Source of the DNA: Desulfarculus sp.
Lineage (GTDB): Bacteria > Desulfobacterota > Desulfarculia > Desulfarculales > Desulfarculaceae
Length of the DNA: 64,000 nt
Assembly: GCA_016218705.1 (NCBI GenBank)
Contig: JACRDC010000058.1
Location: 1-64,000 of the forward strand
Direction: 5' to 3'
A model generated the notes under the pieces. It was given only the letters and a program-made list of their open reading frames with translations, was not told where the DNA came from and ran no database searches. Each line of letters opens with the position of its first letter. The first letter of the stretch is position 1. A program made the translations under genes and the position numbers. Shown in pieces: positions 6,879 to 15,773 of this stretch.

Positions 6879-9800
6879 TTACTTGCCCCCTTTCTTGGCC
6901 ACGTTGACCATGAAGGCCTTGGACTCCGGGATCCTGGTGTTGGGGTCGCCGGTGGAGGGGGTGAGCAGGTTGGCGGAGTCGCCGCCGTGCTTGGGGTGCA
7001 CCCAGCCGTAGTGCCAGGGGAAGCCCACCTGGTGCACCAACTGGCCCTGGATGGTGAAGGGCTTGAAGCGCTTGGTGACGATGGCCACGCAGTCCACCTT
7101 GCCACGGGCCGAGGAGACCACGCACATCTCGCCGTTCTTGATGCCCTTGAGCTTGGCCAGTTCCTCGCTCATCTCCACGAACATCTGGGGCTCGCACTCC
7201 AGGAGCCAGGGCTGCCAGCGGGTCATGAGGCCGGTCTGCCAGTGCTCGGTGACGCGGTAGGTGGTGCCCACGAAGGGGAAGCGCGGGTCGCAGGAGGCGA
7301 AGGCGTCGGCCTCGCCCTTGAAGACCGGGGCCGTGGGGTTGATGCGCTGGCCGGACATGATGTTCTTTTCCACGGGGCACTCCAGGGGCTCGTAGTGCTC
7401 CGGGAAGGGTCCGTCGGCCAGGCCCGGGCCGAAGATGGCCCCCAGGCCGTCGGCGCGCATGATGAAGGGCAGCTTGCCGGCCTTGGTGTCGGACATGGGC
7501 GGCCAGGGGCCGTCGGGAATGTCGCCCACCCACTTGCCGTCCTTCCACTCCAGGATGTTCTTCTTGTCGTCCAGGGGCCGGCCGTGGGGGTCCACCGAGG
7601 CGCGGTTGTAGAGGATGCGGCGGTTGACCGGCCAGCACCAGGACCACTCGGGGTACAGGCCCAGGCCGGTGGGGTCTTTCTTGCCGCGGCGGGCCGAGAG
7701 GTTCTTGTCGGTGTAGGACTGGGTGTAGAGCCAGTTGCCGCTACTGGTGCTGCCGTCGGCCTGCAACATGGCGAAGGCCGGCACCGGGGTGCCCTTCTTG
7801 TAGGTCTTGTCCCCGATGGTCACGTCGGCCTCGAAGTAGCCGTTGATGAGCTTGGCCACGGCGTGGGGGTCGAAGTGGCCGCCCTTGGTCAGCTCGGTGC
7901 GCAGGCCCTTGATGGGCTCCGGGAAGGCGCCGCCGTCCTTGGCGTACAGGGCGCGAACCTTCTCGAAGAGCTTGGCCATGATGTCGCCGTCGGGCAGACA
8001 CTGGCCGGGGGCGTCGGCGGCCTTGTAGCGCCATTGCATCCAGCGGCCCGAGTTGGACAGCGAGCCTTCTTTTTCCACGCTGGCCACGCAGGGCAGGAAG
8101 AAGACCTCGGTCTTGCACTTCTTGGGGTCCACGCCGGGGCCCTTCCAGAAGGAGCCGGTCTCGTTGTCGAAGAGGTTGACGTTGACCAGCCAGTCCAGCT
8201 TGGCCAGGGCGGCGCGGGTCTTGTTGGAGTTGGCGCCGGAGCAGGCCGGGTTCTGGCCCCAGGAGAAGAAGCCCTTGATCTTGCCGTTGTACATCTCGTC
8301 GAAGATGTCCAGCCAGGAGTAGGGCTTGCCGTCGTCAATCTTGGGCAGCCAGGAGTAGCCGAAGTCGTTGTCCTTGGTGGCGGCGTCGCCGAAGAAGGCC
8401 TTCAAGAGGCTGGTGATGTATTTGGGCCGGTTGCCCCACCAGTTGGCGCTCATGGGGTCCTTGGTCTTGGGCGTGGTCTTCTCTTTGTAGACCGTCAGGG
8501 TGTCCATGGAGGCCGCCGGCGTGGGCAGGTAGCCGGGCAGGATGTGGAACAACAGGCCCTGGTCGGTGGAGCCCTGCACGTTGCTCTCGCCGCGTAAAGC
8601 GTTGACGCCGCCGCCGGCCTGGCCGATGTTGCCCAGGAGCAACTGGATGATGCTCATGGCCCGGATGTTCTGCACGCCCACGGTGTGCTGGGTCCAGCCC
8701 ATGGCGTACATGATGGTGCCGCTTTTGCTTGGCACGCCGGTGGCGCCGTAGGCCTCGTACACCCGCAGGAGATCGGCCACCGGAGTGCCGGTGATGGAGC
8801 TGACCTTCTCCAGGGTGTAGCGGGAGTAGAACTTCTTCATCTGCTGGAAAACGCAATTGGGGTCTTGCAGGGTCAGGTCGCGCTTGGGCAGGCCTCGCTC
8901 GTCCATCTCGAAGGTCCAGGAGGCCTTGTCGTACTTGCGCCCCTTCTCGTCGTAGCCGCTGAACAGGCCGTCCTCGAACTTGAACTTGCCCGAGAGGATG
9001 TAGGAGGCGTTGGTGTAGTTGACCACGTACTCGGGGAAGTAGCGCTTGGTGTCCAGGATGAAGCGGATCATGCCGCCCAGGAAGGCGATGTCGGTGCCCG
9101 AGCGCAGGGGAGCGTAGATGTTGGCCTTGGAGGAGGTGCGCGTGAAGCGCGGGTCCACGTTGATGAGCGTGGCCCCCTTCTCCATGGCCTTGGTCACCCA
9201 CTTGAAGCTGATGGGGTGGTTCTCCGCCGCGTTGGAGCCCATCACCAGGATGCAGTCGGAGTTCCTGAGGTCAATCCAGTGGTTGGTCATGGCGCCGCGT
9301 CCGAACGACTCTGCCAGAGCCGCTACCGTGGCGCTGTGTCATATGCGTGCCTGGTGTTCGATATATACAAGGCCCAGGGCACGCATGATGGCCTGCATCA
9401 GCCAGCATTCCTCGTTGTCCATGGCGGCCGAGCCGATGTGGGCGATGTTGGTGACCCGGTTGACCACCTGGCCCTTGTCGTTCTTGAGGGTGAACCCGGC
9501 GTCGCGGTCGCGCTTGACGTTTTGCGCGATCCTGTCCAGGGCCCAGTCCCAGGTCTTGACCTCCCACTTGTCGCTAAAGGGCGCGCGGTAGAGCACGCTG
9601 GTGACGCGGGCGGGGTTGACGGCCAACTGATAGAGCGAGGCGCCCTTGGCGCACAGGGCGCCCTCGTTGATGGGATGGTCCGGGTCGCCCTCGGTGTTGA
9701 TGATCTGCCCGCTCTGCTTGTCGGTGTGCACGATCTGGCCGCAGCCCACGGCGCAGTAGGGGCAGATGGTGGTGGTTTCCTTGGCCTGTTTGATTTTCAG

Positions 9801-9911
9801 CCCGGCGGCGTAGGACCTTACGGGTTTAAGGTCAAAGCCCAGGCTCAGGCAGGCCCCGGCCACGGTGGCCATGCCCGACCACTTGAGAAAATCGCGACGG
9901 GTTAGTGCCAT
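6879..9911 (-). CDS. fdhA: Formate dehydrogenase catalytic (alpha) subunit, Tat-exported selenoprotein
   Basis: This 1010-residue subunit oxidises formate to CO2 at a Mo- or W-bis-pterin centre. MALTRRDFLKWSG is a twin-arginine signal, CPYCAVGC (from residue 50) binds a [4Fe-4S] cluster, and the reading frame meets TGA at 9341-9339 in the context IEHQARI-U-H, exactly where FdnG-type enzymes have selenocysteine. This gives Sec191. The frame stays open on both sides (3033 bases, a multiple of three), and downstream SFGRGAMTNHWIDLRNSD is the expected FDH continuation. The start follows AGGAGG. A reader without Sec-awareness would split it into two genes (6879-9290 and 9339-9962). Biosynthesis needs SelABCD, which are not in the window. 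Confidence 0.96.
9339..9341 (-). other. In-frame UGA selenocysteine codon of fdhA, with SECIS expected just downstream
   Basis: The codon encodes the active-site Sec that ligates the metal. The bases directly after it (CACAGCGCCACGGTAGCGGC and on) closely follow the order seen in E. coli fdnG, whose SECIS hairpin occupies the first roughly 40 bases after UGA. The exact fold was not computed. Confidence 0.9.
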
Positions 9912-10200
9912 GTTACCTCCTAGGTTTAGTCGGCGATAATTGGGAACACGCCACCCGGCCACGGCGCGCTGGCGCGGGCGGGCTCCGGCCGGGATGGATG
10001 GTTTACGCGAAAGTCAGGCACCGGTCCCCATGCCCAAATAAGGCCGCCGCCGTGGTCTGGCCGGCGCCGGCGGGGCGGGCGCCGGCAGCCGGGAGTGATG
10101 ACAAGACAGACAAAACCAGTGGGTTAACTGGGTTGCCCTAATCATCGCAGGCATATCTCATTGCTAGCACCAATGACGCCGGAGCGTCAAGGAATAAGCG

Positions 10201-10245
10201 GCCTAACTACTTAAAATTCTTAGTAATATGTCAAAAATGACATAT
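10201..10245 (-). promoter_or_regulatory. fdhA operator palindrome and overlapping promoter
   Basis: A perfect 8-bp inverted repeat, ATATGTCA-AAAA-TGACATAT (10226-10245), lies about 315 bases before fdhA. On the minus strand its right half contains TTGACA, which can serve as a -35 box before an AT-rich stretch with TAAG-type -10 candidates. The TGTCA-N4-TGACA layout resembles CRP/FNR-family sites. A near copy lies upstream of moeA at 13992-14005. Confidence 0.55.
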
Positions 10246-10449
10246 GTGCGGCAGGCGATGTGCCGCCCAGAGGCGGGCCTGCACAGCGGGACGCTCCGGC
10301 TGGAGTTGCACAAAAAATTAGATTAGATAATAATGAATGCTAAATAATGGGTTTGCACAAAGGTCTGAGGCCCAATATGCCAACTTGGGTTCACCCCACG
10401 GCACAAGGCGGCGTGGCCTGCCCTGAACGGGTCCGCGGGGGTGGGGCAC

Positions 10450-10480
10450 AAAAAAAGGCCCCGCCCAAGTGGGCGGGGCC
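10450..10480 (-). terminator. Terminator of the moeA/moeA-PBP operon
   Basis: GGCCCCGCCC (10457-10466) pairs perfectly with GGGCGGGGCC (10471-10480) and, on the minus strand, is followed by a seven-T run (10450-10456). It separates the molybdopterin operon from the fdhA promoter region. Confidence 0.85.
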
Positions 10481-10503
10481 ATGTGGCGGTTATATTAGCG
10501 GCC

Positions 10504-10713
10504 CTTATACCAATATGCAATCAAAGCCATCCATGGCTCTTTGATTTGCCCTCGGCCGGGTAAAAACGTGGTTTTGCCCGGCCTCCCGGGCGCTTTCGCG
10601 CCCGGCGGGCCATCCACCGGGGTCCCCAAAAAAGCGCGGCTTTTTTGGGGTGGTTCTTGACCCGCATACCAAGTTGCGATCAAACTACTCGGTTGATCGC
10701 AACTTGGTATTAA
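10504..10713. repeat. Multi-hairpin MITE-like repeat, full copy 3
   Basis: In order: ATACCAA end, AATCAAAGCC/GGCTCTTTGAT stem, GGCCGGGTAAAA/TTTTGCCCGGCC stem, CCCGGGCGC/GCGCCCGG stem, CCCCAAAAAAGC/GCTTTTTTGGGG stem, ACCAAGTTGCGATCAA/TTGATCGCAACTTGGT stem and TTGGTATTA end. Copy 4 at 55203-55407 has the same order and near-identical length. The terminal TTA (10710-10712) is the stop codon of the moeA-PBP gene on the minus strand. Confidence 0.85.
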
Positions 10714-12638
10714 CCCCGCCAGGCCAGGTGCCCCATGGGCGAGATGTCGTAGCCGCCCAGGGCCTCCACGGCCTGGCGGAAGTTCTTGCTTTGCAGGGTG
10801 TCCAGGAGCACCTTGACCCGGTGGTCATCCAGGAAGGCCTGGGGGATGCACAGGTCGTAGCGCTCCGGGCACAGGGGCACGAAGTCCAGGCCCAGGGCCT
10901 TGGCCGCCGCCAGGATGCCCAGGCCGCAGTCCGCCCCGCCCGAGAGCACCTGCACCGCCACGGCGGTGTGGGTGTATTCGTCCTGGCGGTAGCCCTTGAT
11001 CTGGGCGGGGTTGATGCCCTCCCTGGCCAGGTAGTAGTCCAAAAGCACCCGGGTGCCCGAGCCGGCCTGGCGGTTGACAAAGGTCACCTCGGGCCGGGTC
11101 AGGTCGGCCAGGCTTCCTATGCCCTTGGGGTTGCCCTTCTTGACCATGAGCCCCTGCTGGCGCCAGGCCAGGGTGACGAGCACCACCGGCAGGCCGGCCA
11201 GATGCTTTTGGAGGTAGCTGACGTTGTAGTCGCCGGTCTCGGTGTCCAAGAGGTGGGTGCCGCCCAGGTGGCTGCGGCCGGCCTTGAGGGCCATCAGCCC
11301 GGCCAGGGAGCCCACGTTGGAGGAGCTCATCCACAACCGGGGGTTGATGGTCTTCATGTGGTCGGCCAACAGGTCCAGGGTCACGTCGTGGCTGCCCACC
11401 ACCACCAGGGTCTCCTCCACGGCCCAGCGGGGTTTGAGCAGCTCGGCCCGGGCCCTGGCGCCTTCCTCCAGGCCCTCGCTCTCGGCGGGGATGCGCAGGA
11501 TGCCGTCGGCCCGGGTCAGGCTGGTGATGGTGCCGGCCCCGCGCTTGAGGGGCGTGGCCACCACGTTTTCGCCCACGCGGCCCAGGTGCACGCGCAAGAA
11601 CTCCTCTTGCCCCAGCTTGGAGGGCAGGGGCCGGGCCGCCACCACCTCCAGGGTGGGGCGCTCCGAGGGCTGCTGCCCCTGCATCAGGCTTAAGGCCGGC
11701 CGCAGGAACTGGTCGAAGCAGACCCAGGCCGAGACCGGGTAGCCGGGGCTGCCCACCACGGGCTTATTCTGGGCGCGGCCCAGGATGCTGGGCTTGCCGG
11801 GCATGGCCGTCACGCCATGCACCAGCACCTCGCCCAGGTCGTCCAGCACGTGGGCGGTGAAGTCCTTGGACCCCGCCGAGGCCCCAGCGTTGAGCACCAC
11901 TATATGGGCCTGGCTGGCCAGGGCCTGGGCCAGCGCCTCCCTGATGCTCTCGAATTGGTCGGGCTGGCGGGGCAGGATGATGGCCTCGCCGCCGCACTCG
12001 CGGACCAGACTGGCCAGGAAGGTGGCGTTGGCCTCGATGATGGCCCCCGAGGCCGGGGCGCTGTCCTCGGCCTGCTGCCAGTCCAGCAGCTCGCTGCCCG
12101 TGGCCATGATGGCTACTCGGGGGCGCTGCAACACCGGCACCCGAAAGACCCCCGCCGTGAGCAGGGCCGCCAGGTCCTGGGGGCACAGGCGATGGTGGTG
12201 GGGCAGGATCATCTCGTGGGCCACCATGTCCTCGCCCACCTTGCGCACGTGCTGCCAGGGGAAGGCGGCGGCGCGAATCTCCATCTGGCCGTCCGGGGTC
12301 TGGTGAACCTGCTCGATCATCACCACGGCGTTGCAGCCTGGCGGCAGGGGCTGGCCGGTGTTGACCATGTGGGCCTTTTGCCCCAGGGGCAAGAGCAGGG
12401 GCCGGTCCTCGGCGGCCCCGAAGGTGTCCTCCGCCTCCACGGCGATGCCGTCCATGGCCGCGGCGTGGTAGGTGGGCGAGGAGTAGTTGGCGAAGACCGG
12501 CCAGGCCGTCACCCGGCCCAGGGCCTCCACCGTGGGGGCCTCCTCTTCTCCCACCAGGGCGATCCAGTCGAAGGCGGCCAGGAATTCCCGGCGCGCCTGG
12601 ATGAGCGGCTTCATTTCCAGGTAGATATGGCGCTTCAT
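10710..12638 (-). CDS. MoeA fused to a periplasmic-binding-protein-like (LysR-substrate/PBP) domain
   Basis: This 642-residue protein has a MoeA part (about residues 1-410: AAMDGIAV, TGQPLPPGC, IMATGSELL, LNAGASAGSKDF, VVGSPGYPVSAW) followed by a PBP-like domain (about 430-640: VVVGSHDVTLDLLADHM, SSNVGSLAGLMALK, VTFVNRQAGSGTRVLLDYYL, ADCGLGILAAAKALGLDFVP). The PBP domain is related to molybdate/tungstate-binding regulators, so the fusion may couple metal insertion to sensing of oxyanion or cofactor. It is known from Desulfovibrio-type bacteria. The start at 12638 follows GAGGTGACC. It lies 67 bases after moeA in an operon. The stop codon is formed by the adjoining repeat. Confidence 0.92.
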   Translation of the reverse strand: MKRHIYLEMKPLIQARREFLAAFDWIALVGEEEAPTVEALGRVTAWPVFANYSSPTYHAAAMDGIAVEAEDTFGAAEDRPLLLPLGQKAHMVNTGQPLPPGCNAVVMIEQVHQTPDGQMEIRAAAFPWQHVRKVGEDMVAHEMILPHHHRLCPQDLAALLTAGVFRVPVLQRPRVAIMATGSELLDWQQAEDSAPASGAIIEANATFLASLVRECGGEAIILPRQPDQFESIREALAQALASQAHIVVLNAGASAGSKDFTAHVLDDLGEVLVHGVTAMPGKPSILGRAQNKPVVGSPGYPVSAWVCFDQFLRPALSLMQGQQPSERPTLEVVAARPLPSKLGQEEFLRVHLGRVGENVVATPLKRGAGTITSLTRADGILRIPAESEGLEEGARARAELLKPRWAVEETLVVVGSHDVTLDLLADHMKTINPRLWMSSSNVGSLAGLMALKAGRSHLGGTHLLDTETGDYNVSYLQKHLAGLPVVLVTLAWRQQGLMVKKGNPKGIGSLADLTRPEVTFVNRQAGSGTRVLLDYYLAREGINPAQIKGYRQDEYTHTAVAVQVLSGGADCGLGILAAAKALGLDFVPLCPERYDLCIPQAFLDDHRVKVLLDTLQSKNFRQAVEALGGYDISPMGHLAWRG

Positions 12639-12705
12639 GACGGTCACCTCGCCAGATATGGTCAATGAGGACGCAAGGCGCGGGGGCGGCCACAGGCCGG
12701 GCCGG

Positions 12706-13947
12706 CTAGCGCACGGGGAAGGTGAGCACCTCCACGGCCTCGCCGGCCTCCAGGCCCTCGCGGTTCATGGGCACCCGCAAGAGGCCGTCGCCCTCCACCA
12801 GGGTGCGGATCAGCCCCGACTTGCCAAACAGCGGTTCGGCCAGGAGGGTGCCGTTCTGGGCGCACAGGCGCACGCGCACGTACTCCTCGCGCCCCGGGGC
12901 CGAGGGCAGGTTGCGGCTGAGCCGGGCGGCCTGCCGGCCGAAGCGGCCGAAGGGCTCGCCGGCGCGGCCCAGCAGGCGCTCCAGCAGCGGCTCGGCGAAC
13001 AGATGAAAGGCCACCAGGCAGGAGGCCACCTGGCCGGGCAGGCCCAGGAGGTGCCCCTGGCCGGCGCGGACCCAGATGAAGGGCTTGCCAGGCGCCACGG
13101 CCACGCCATGCACCCAAAGCTCGGCCCCGGCCTGGGCCAAAAAGACCTGGGCCGTGAGGTCGCGGCCGCCCATGGAGGAGCCGCCCGAGAGCAGGGTGAG
13201 GTGGTTGGCGGCCAGGGAGCCGGCCACGGCGGCCTTGAGCGCCGCCTCGTCGTCGCCCACCAGACCCAGCACCACCGGCTGGCCGCCGGCCTCGGTCACG
13301 GCCTGGGCCAGGGTGTAGGTGTTGACGTCGCGCACCTGGCCGGGGCCGGGGCAGGCCTCCACGGGCAGCACCTCGTCGCCGGTGGAGATGATGCCCACCC
13401 GGGGCCGGCTGGCCACCGCCACGCGCGCCTGTCCCAGGGCGGCCAAAAGCCCCAGGTCCTGGGGGCGCAGCACCCGGCCGGCGGCCAGCAGCACCTGGCC
13501 GGCCTGGGCGTCGTCCTTGGGTCCCAGGAGGTGGCTGCCCGGGGCGGAGGCCCGGCTGACCTCGATGGTCTCCTGGTCCAGGGCGCGGGTGTGCTCCACC
13601 ATCACCACGGCGTCGGCGCCCGCGGGCAGCATGCCTCCGGTGCCGATGCGCGCGCACTGGCCTGGCCCCAGGCCGAAGCCCGGGGCCTGGCCCATGGCCA
13701 CCTCGCCCACCAGGGTCAGGTAGCCCGGCAGGCTCTCGCTGACGCCGAAGGTGTCGGCGGCCTGCACGGCGTAGCCGTCCATGCAGGCGCGGGCAAAGCC
13801 CGGCAGGTCGTGGGGGGCGGTCAGGTCCTGGGCCAGGGTGCGCCCGCCCGCCTCCAGTAGGCCCACCTCCTGGCTGGGCAAGGACGAAACAGCCGCCAGG
13901 CGGGCGTGCACCTGGGCCACGGGCTGTACTTGGAAGAAGGGCTTCAT
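12706..13947 (-). CDS. moeA: Molybdopterin molybdenumtransferase MoeA
   Basis: This 413-residue protein is the most canonical MoeA in the window: ACMDGYAV, GTGGMLPAGADAVVMVEHT, IISTGDEVL, LLSGGSSMGGRDLT and LLGLPGQVASCLVAF are all present. It inserts molybdate or tungstate into MPT-AMP to complete the cofactor needed by FdhA. The start at 13947 (MKPFFQVQPVAQVHARL) is chosen by family alignment; the ribosome site is weak, and the frame extends 26 residues further through the promoter palindrome. It leads the moeA/moeA-PBP operon, and the palindrome at 13992-14005 matches the one at fdhA, so the two are likely co-regulated. Confidence 0.93.
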   Translation of the reverse strand: MKPFFQVQPVAQVHARLAAVSSLPSQEVGLLEAGGRTLAQDLTAPHDLPGFARACMDGYAVQAADTFGVSESLPGYLTLVGEVAMGQAPGFGLGPGQCARIGTGGMLPAGADAVVMVEHTRALDQETIEVSRASAPGSHLLGPKDDAQAGQVLLAAGRVLRPQDLGLLAALGQARVAVASRPRVGIISTGDEVLPVEACPGPGQVRDVNTYTLAQAVTEAGGQPVVLGLVGDDEAALKAAVAGSLAANHLTLLSGGSSMGGRDLTAQVFLAQAGAELWVHGVAVAPGKPFIWVRAGQGHLLGLPGQVASCLVAFHLFAEPLLERLLGRAGEPFGRFGRQAARLSRNLPSAPGREEYVRVRLCAQNGTLLAEPLFGKSGLIRTLVEGDGLLRVPMNREGLEAGEAVEVLTFPVR

Positions 13948-13991
13948 GCTGCTGATGACCGCTGTTTGAGAAAACTTTCGCGAAAATACTA

Positions 13992-14005
13992 TGTCAAAGA
14001 TGGCA
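13992..14005 (-). promoter_or_regulatory. moeA operator resembling the fdhA palindrome
   Basis: TGTCA-AAGA-TGGCA matches the TGTCA-AAAA-TGACA site before fdhA in spacing and at 12 of 14 positions. On the minus strand both read TGYCATYTTTGACATA, with TTGACA as a possible -35 box. It starts 45 bases before the moeA start. This is a candidate shared CRP/FNR-type site. Confidence 0.5.
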
Positions 14006-14020
14006 CAGGCGGCAAGAAAT

Positions 14021-14063
14021 AACAAGCCGCCGGTCCCGGAGGGCCGGGTCCGGCGGCTCGTTG
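14021..14063 (-). terminator. Terminator of the thioredoxin-fold/peroxiredoxin operon
   Basis: AGCCGCCGG and CCCGG segments (14025-14039) pair with CCGGG and CCGGCGGCT (14044-14058), giving a long GC stem just past the peroxiredoxin stop. On the minus strand TTGTTATTTCTT follows it. Confidence 0.65.
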
Positions 14064-14077
14064 GGTGACCCTGAGAA

Positions 14078-14671
14078 CTACCGCAGCTTGTCTATCTCGG
14101 CCATGAGCACCCCCAGGTCGGGGCGCTGGTTGATGTCGTGCACATCTATGTAACGCAGCAGGCCGGCCTTGTCTATGAGCAGCAGGGCGCGCTCGCTGGT
14201 GCCGTCGCCGCGCAGCAGGCCGTACTGGCCGGCCACGCCGCCATGGGGCCAGAAGTCGGAGAGCACCGGGAACCACACGCCCCCCATGGCCTGGGTCCAG
14301 GCGAAGAGGGTGGGCAGGTTGTCGTTGGTGATGCCCAGCACGATGGTGTCGCGCTCCTCGAACTCCTCCCGGGCTAGGTTGTAGCCCGGCCATTGCTCCG
14401 AGCAGACCGGGGTCCAGGCCGCGGGCACAAAGGAGAGCGCCACGTTTTTCTTTCCCCGGTACTGGCTTAAGCTCACGCGGCCGCCGCCCACCGCCGGCAG
14501 GCTGAAGTCCGGGGCAAGTTGCCCCAGGGCCACCTTGAGTTGGCTGTCCACGGGCTTGAGCTGGCCCGGCTGGTAGATTTCCTCGCGGGGCAGGGCGGCC
14601 CAGAGCCAGGCGGGCAGGGCCAGGAGCAACAGGCCGGCGGCCAGGCCCGGCAGGCGCAACTTTCGCCGCAT
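14078..14671 (-). CDS. Exported peroxiredoxin (AhpC/TSA family)
   Basis: This 197-residue protein has an N-terminal signal (residues 1-25, LLLLALPAWLWA) and a thioredoxin-fold peroxidase domain. PAAWTPVCSEQ holds the peroxidatic Cys90 in the Thr-x-x-Cys context of peroxiredoxins, and no obvious resolving cysteine follows. It should reduce hydrogen peroxide or organic peroxides in the periplasm, a plausible oxygen defence for an anaerobe. The gene begins 10 bases after the stop of an exported thioredoxin-fold protein, which is a likely electron donor. The donor relationship is inferred from adjacency. Confidence 0.85.
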   Translation of the reverse strand: MRRKLRLPGLAAGLLLLALPAWLWAALPREEIYQPGQLKPVDSQLKVALGQLAPDFSLPAVGGGRVSLSQYRGKKNVALSFVPAAWTPVCSEQWPGYNLAREEFEERDTIVLGITNDNLPTLFAWTQAMGGVWFPVLSDFWPHGGVAGQYGLLRGDGTSERALLLIDKAGLLRYIDVHDINQRPDLGVLMAEIDKLR

Positions 14672-14681
14672 GATTCCCTCC

Positions 14682-15248
14682 CTACTTCAGGCCGGCCTTC
14701 TGTTTCAGGGTGGCCAGGAAATCCTGGGCCTGGCCGATGCTGCCCAGGTGGGTGTAGAGCACCTGGGGCGCCCCCTGGCCGGAGAGTTTGAGCAGAATAA
14801 AGAAGGGCGTGCGCGGCTGGCCCAGGGCCTTGTGGGCGCTGAAGTCAGCGTCTGGCAGCAGGGGGAAGGCCACGTTGAATTTCTTGCGGTAGACCCCCAC
14901 CTCGTATTCGGAGTTGCCAGCGCCCAGACCCACCATCTTGAGCTTGCCTTCCAGGTCTTGCTGCTTGATGAGTTCGTGGAGCTGATTGACCTGGGGGGCG
15001 TCAACCTGGCAGAAGGTGCAGTACATGCTGAAGACCTCCACCAGCAGATGGGAGGCCTTGACCTGGCCCAGGGAGAACTGCCCCTGGCCGGTGGCCAGCC
15101 CCAGGTAGCGGGCCTGGGCGGCCTGGGCCGGGGCGGCGAACTTGAGCGCCGGCAGGCTGTCGCCCTCCTTGGGCGGCGCGGCGGCGGCCGGCGGGGGGCC
15201 TCCCAGGCACATGATGGCCAGGAGCAACAGCGGCAGTAGCTTTTTCAT
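14682..15248 (-). CDS. Exported thioredoxin-fold protein (TlpA/ResA-like)
   Basis: This 188-residue protein has a signal peptide (residues 1-24, ending AAAA) and a thioredoxin fold with CTFC at residues 77-80 in the context EVFSMYCTFC. It then has GLGAGNSEYEVGVYRKKF and a cis-Pro-type RTPFFILL segment. The CxxC pair suggests periplasmic thiol-disulfide exchange. The start at 15248 follows GAGGGTGACC; the longer frame upstream has no family similarity. It is the first gene of a two-gene operon with the peroxiredoxin, so it may recycle that enzyme. Cytochrome c maturation is an alternative role, but no ccm genes are near. Confidence 0.83.
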   Translation of the reverse strand: MKKLLPLLLLAIMCLGGPPPAAAAPPKEGDSLPALKFAAPAQAAQARYLGLATGQGQFSLGQVKASHLLVEVFSMYCTFCQVDAPQVNQLHELIKQQDLEGKLKMVGLGAGNSEYEVGVYRKKFNVAFPLLPDADFSAHKALGQPRTPFFILLKLSGQGAPQVLYTHLGSIGQAQDFLATLKQKAGLK

Positions 15249-15461
15249 GCTGGTCACCCTCGTGTGTGGTTGGTCCCTATCATGTTGGGGCGGGGGGAGG
15301 CCGGCGTCAAGGGACAAAGGGGCCGCGGGGGGATGGAGGTGGCGGGACCATGACCCGGCGGCGCGCAAATCCCCGATTTTTTCACCATGGTTGACCAATA
15401 GCGGCCAAAGGCGCTAAACATGTTTTAGGCCGCTGGCATCAAATGGACCAGGAGAGACCCC

Positions 15462-15773
15462 ATGGCTATGCCCACTGTTTGGCCAGCCCAGCGAATCGCC
15501 GAATTCTGCCACCGCTGGAAGGTCAGCGAGCTGTCTCTATTTGGCTCGGCCCTGGGTGATGACTTCCGGCCGGACAGCGATATTGACCTGCTCTTTACCT
15601 TCAGCCCGGGCGCGGAGCGGTCCCTGCTGGATTTGGTGAACATGGAAGAAGAACTGGCCCAAATATTGGGCCGCAAGGTGGATTTGGTCAGCCGCCGGGC
15701 CATCGAGCGCAGTCACAATTGGATTCGCCGCAAGGCCATCTTGGAAGGGGCCAGGAGGGTTTATGGATCGTGA
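15462..15773 (+). CDS. mntA: MntA-type nucleotidyltransferase antitoxin
   Basis: This 103-residue protein is a minimal nucleotidyltransferase with GSALGDDFRPDSDIDL: Gly28-Ser29 and catalytic Asp40 and Asp42. In HepT/MntA modules this enzyme neutralises HepT by transferring AMP groups to a tyrosine near the HepT active site. It starts after GGAGAGACC and overlaps the next gene by 11 bases. The pair sits between the exported redox operon and a modE-like gene with no functional tie to either, as is usual for mobile toxin-antitoxin modules. Confidence 0.9.
   Translation: MAMPTVWPAQRIAEFCHRWKVSELSLFGSALGDDFRPDSDIDLLFTFSPGAERSLLDLVNMEEELAQILGRKVDLVSRRAIERSHNWIRRKAILEGARRVYGS

Noticed and set aside
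6195-8597. 800-residue plus-strand open frame opposite fdhA/fdhB
   Set aside because: It is a shadow frame: Gly/His/Val/Leu-rich, without domains, opposite well-identified subunits.
9291-9338. Frameshift or nonsense break in fdhA
   Set aside because: The two frames are in register and the UGA is at the known selenocysteine position, so it is recoding, not damage.
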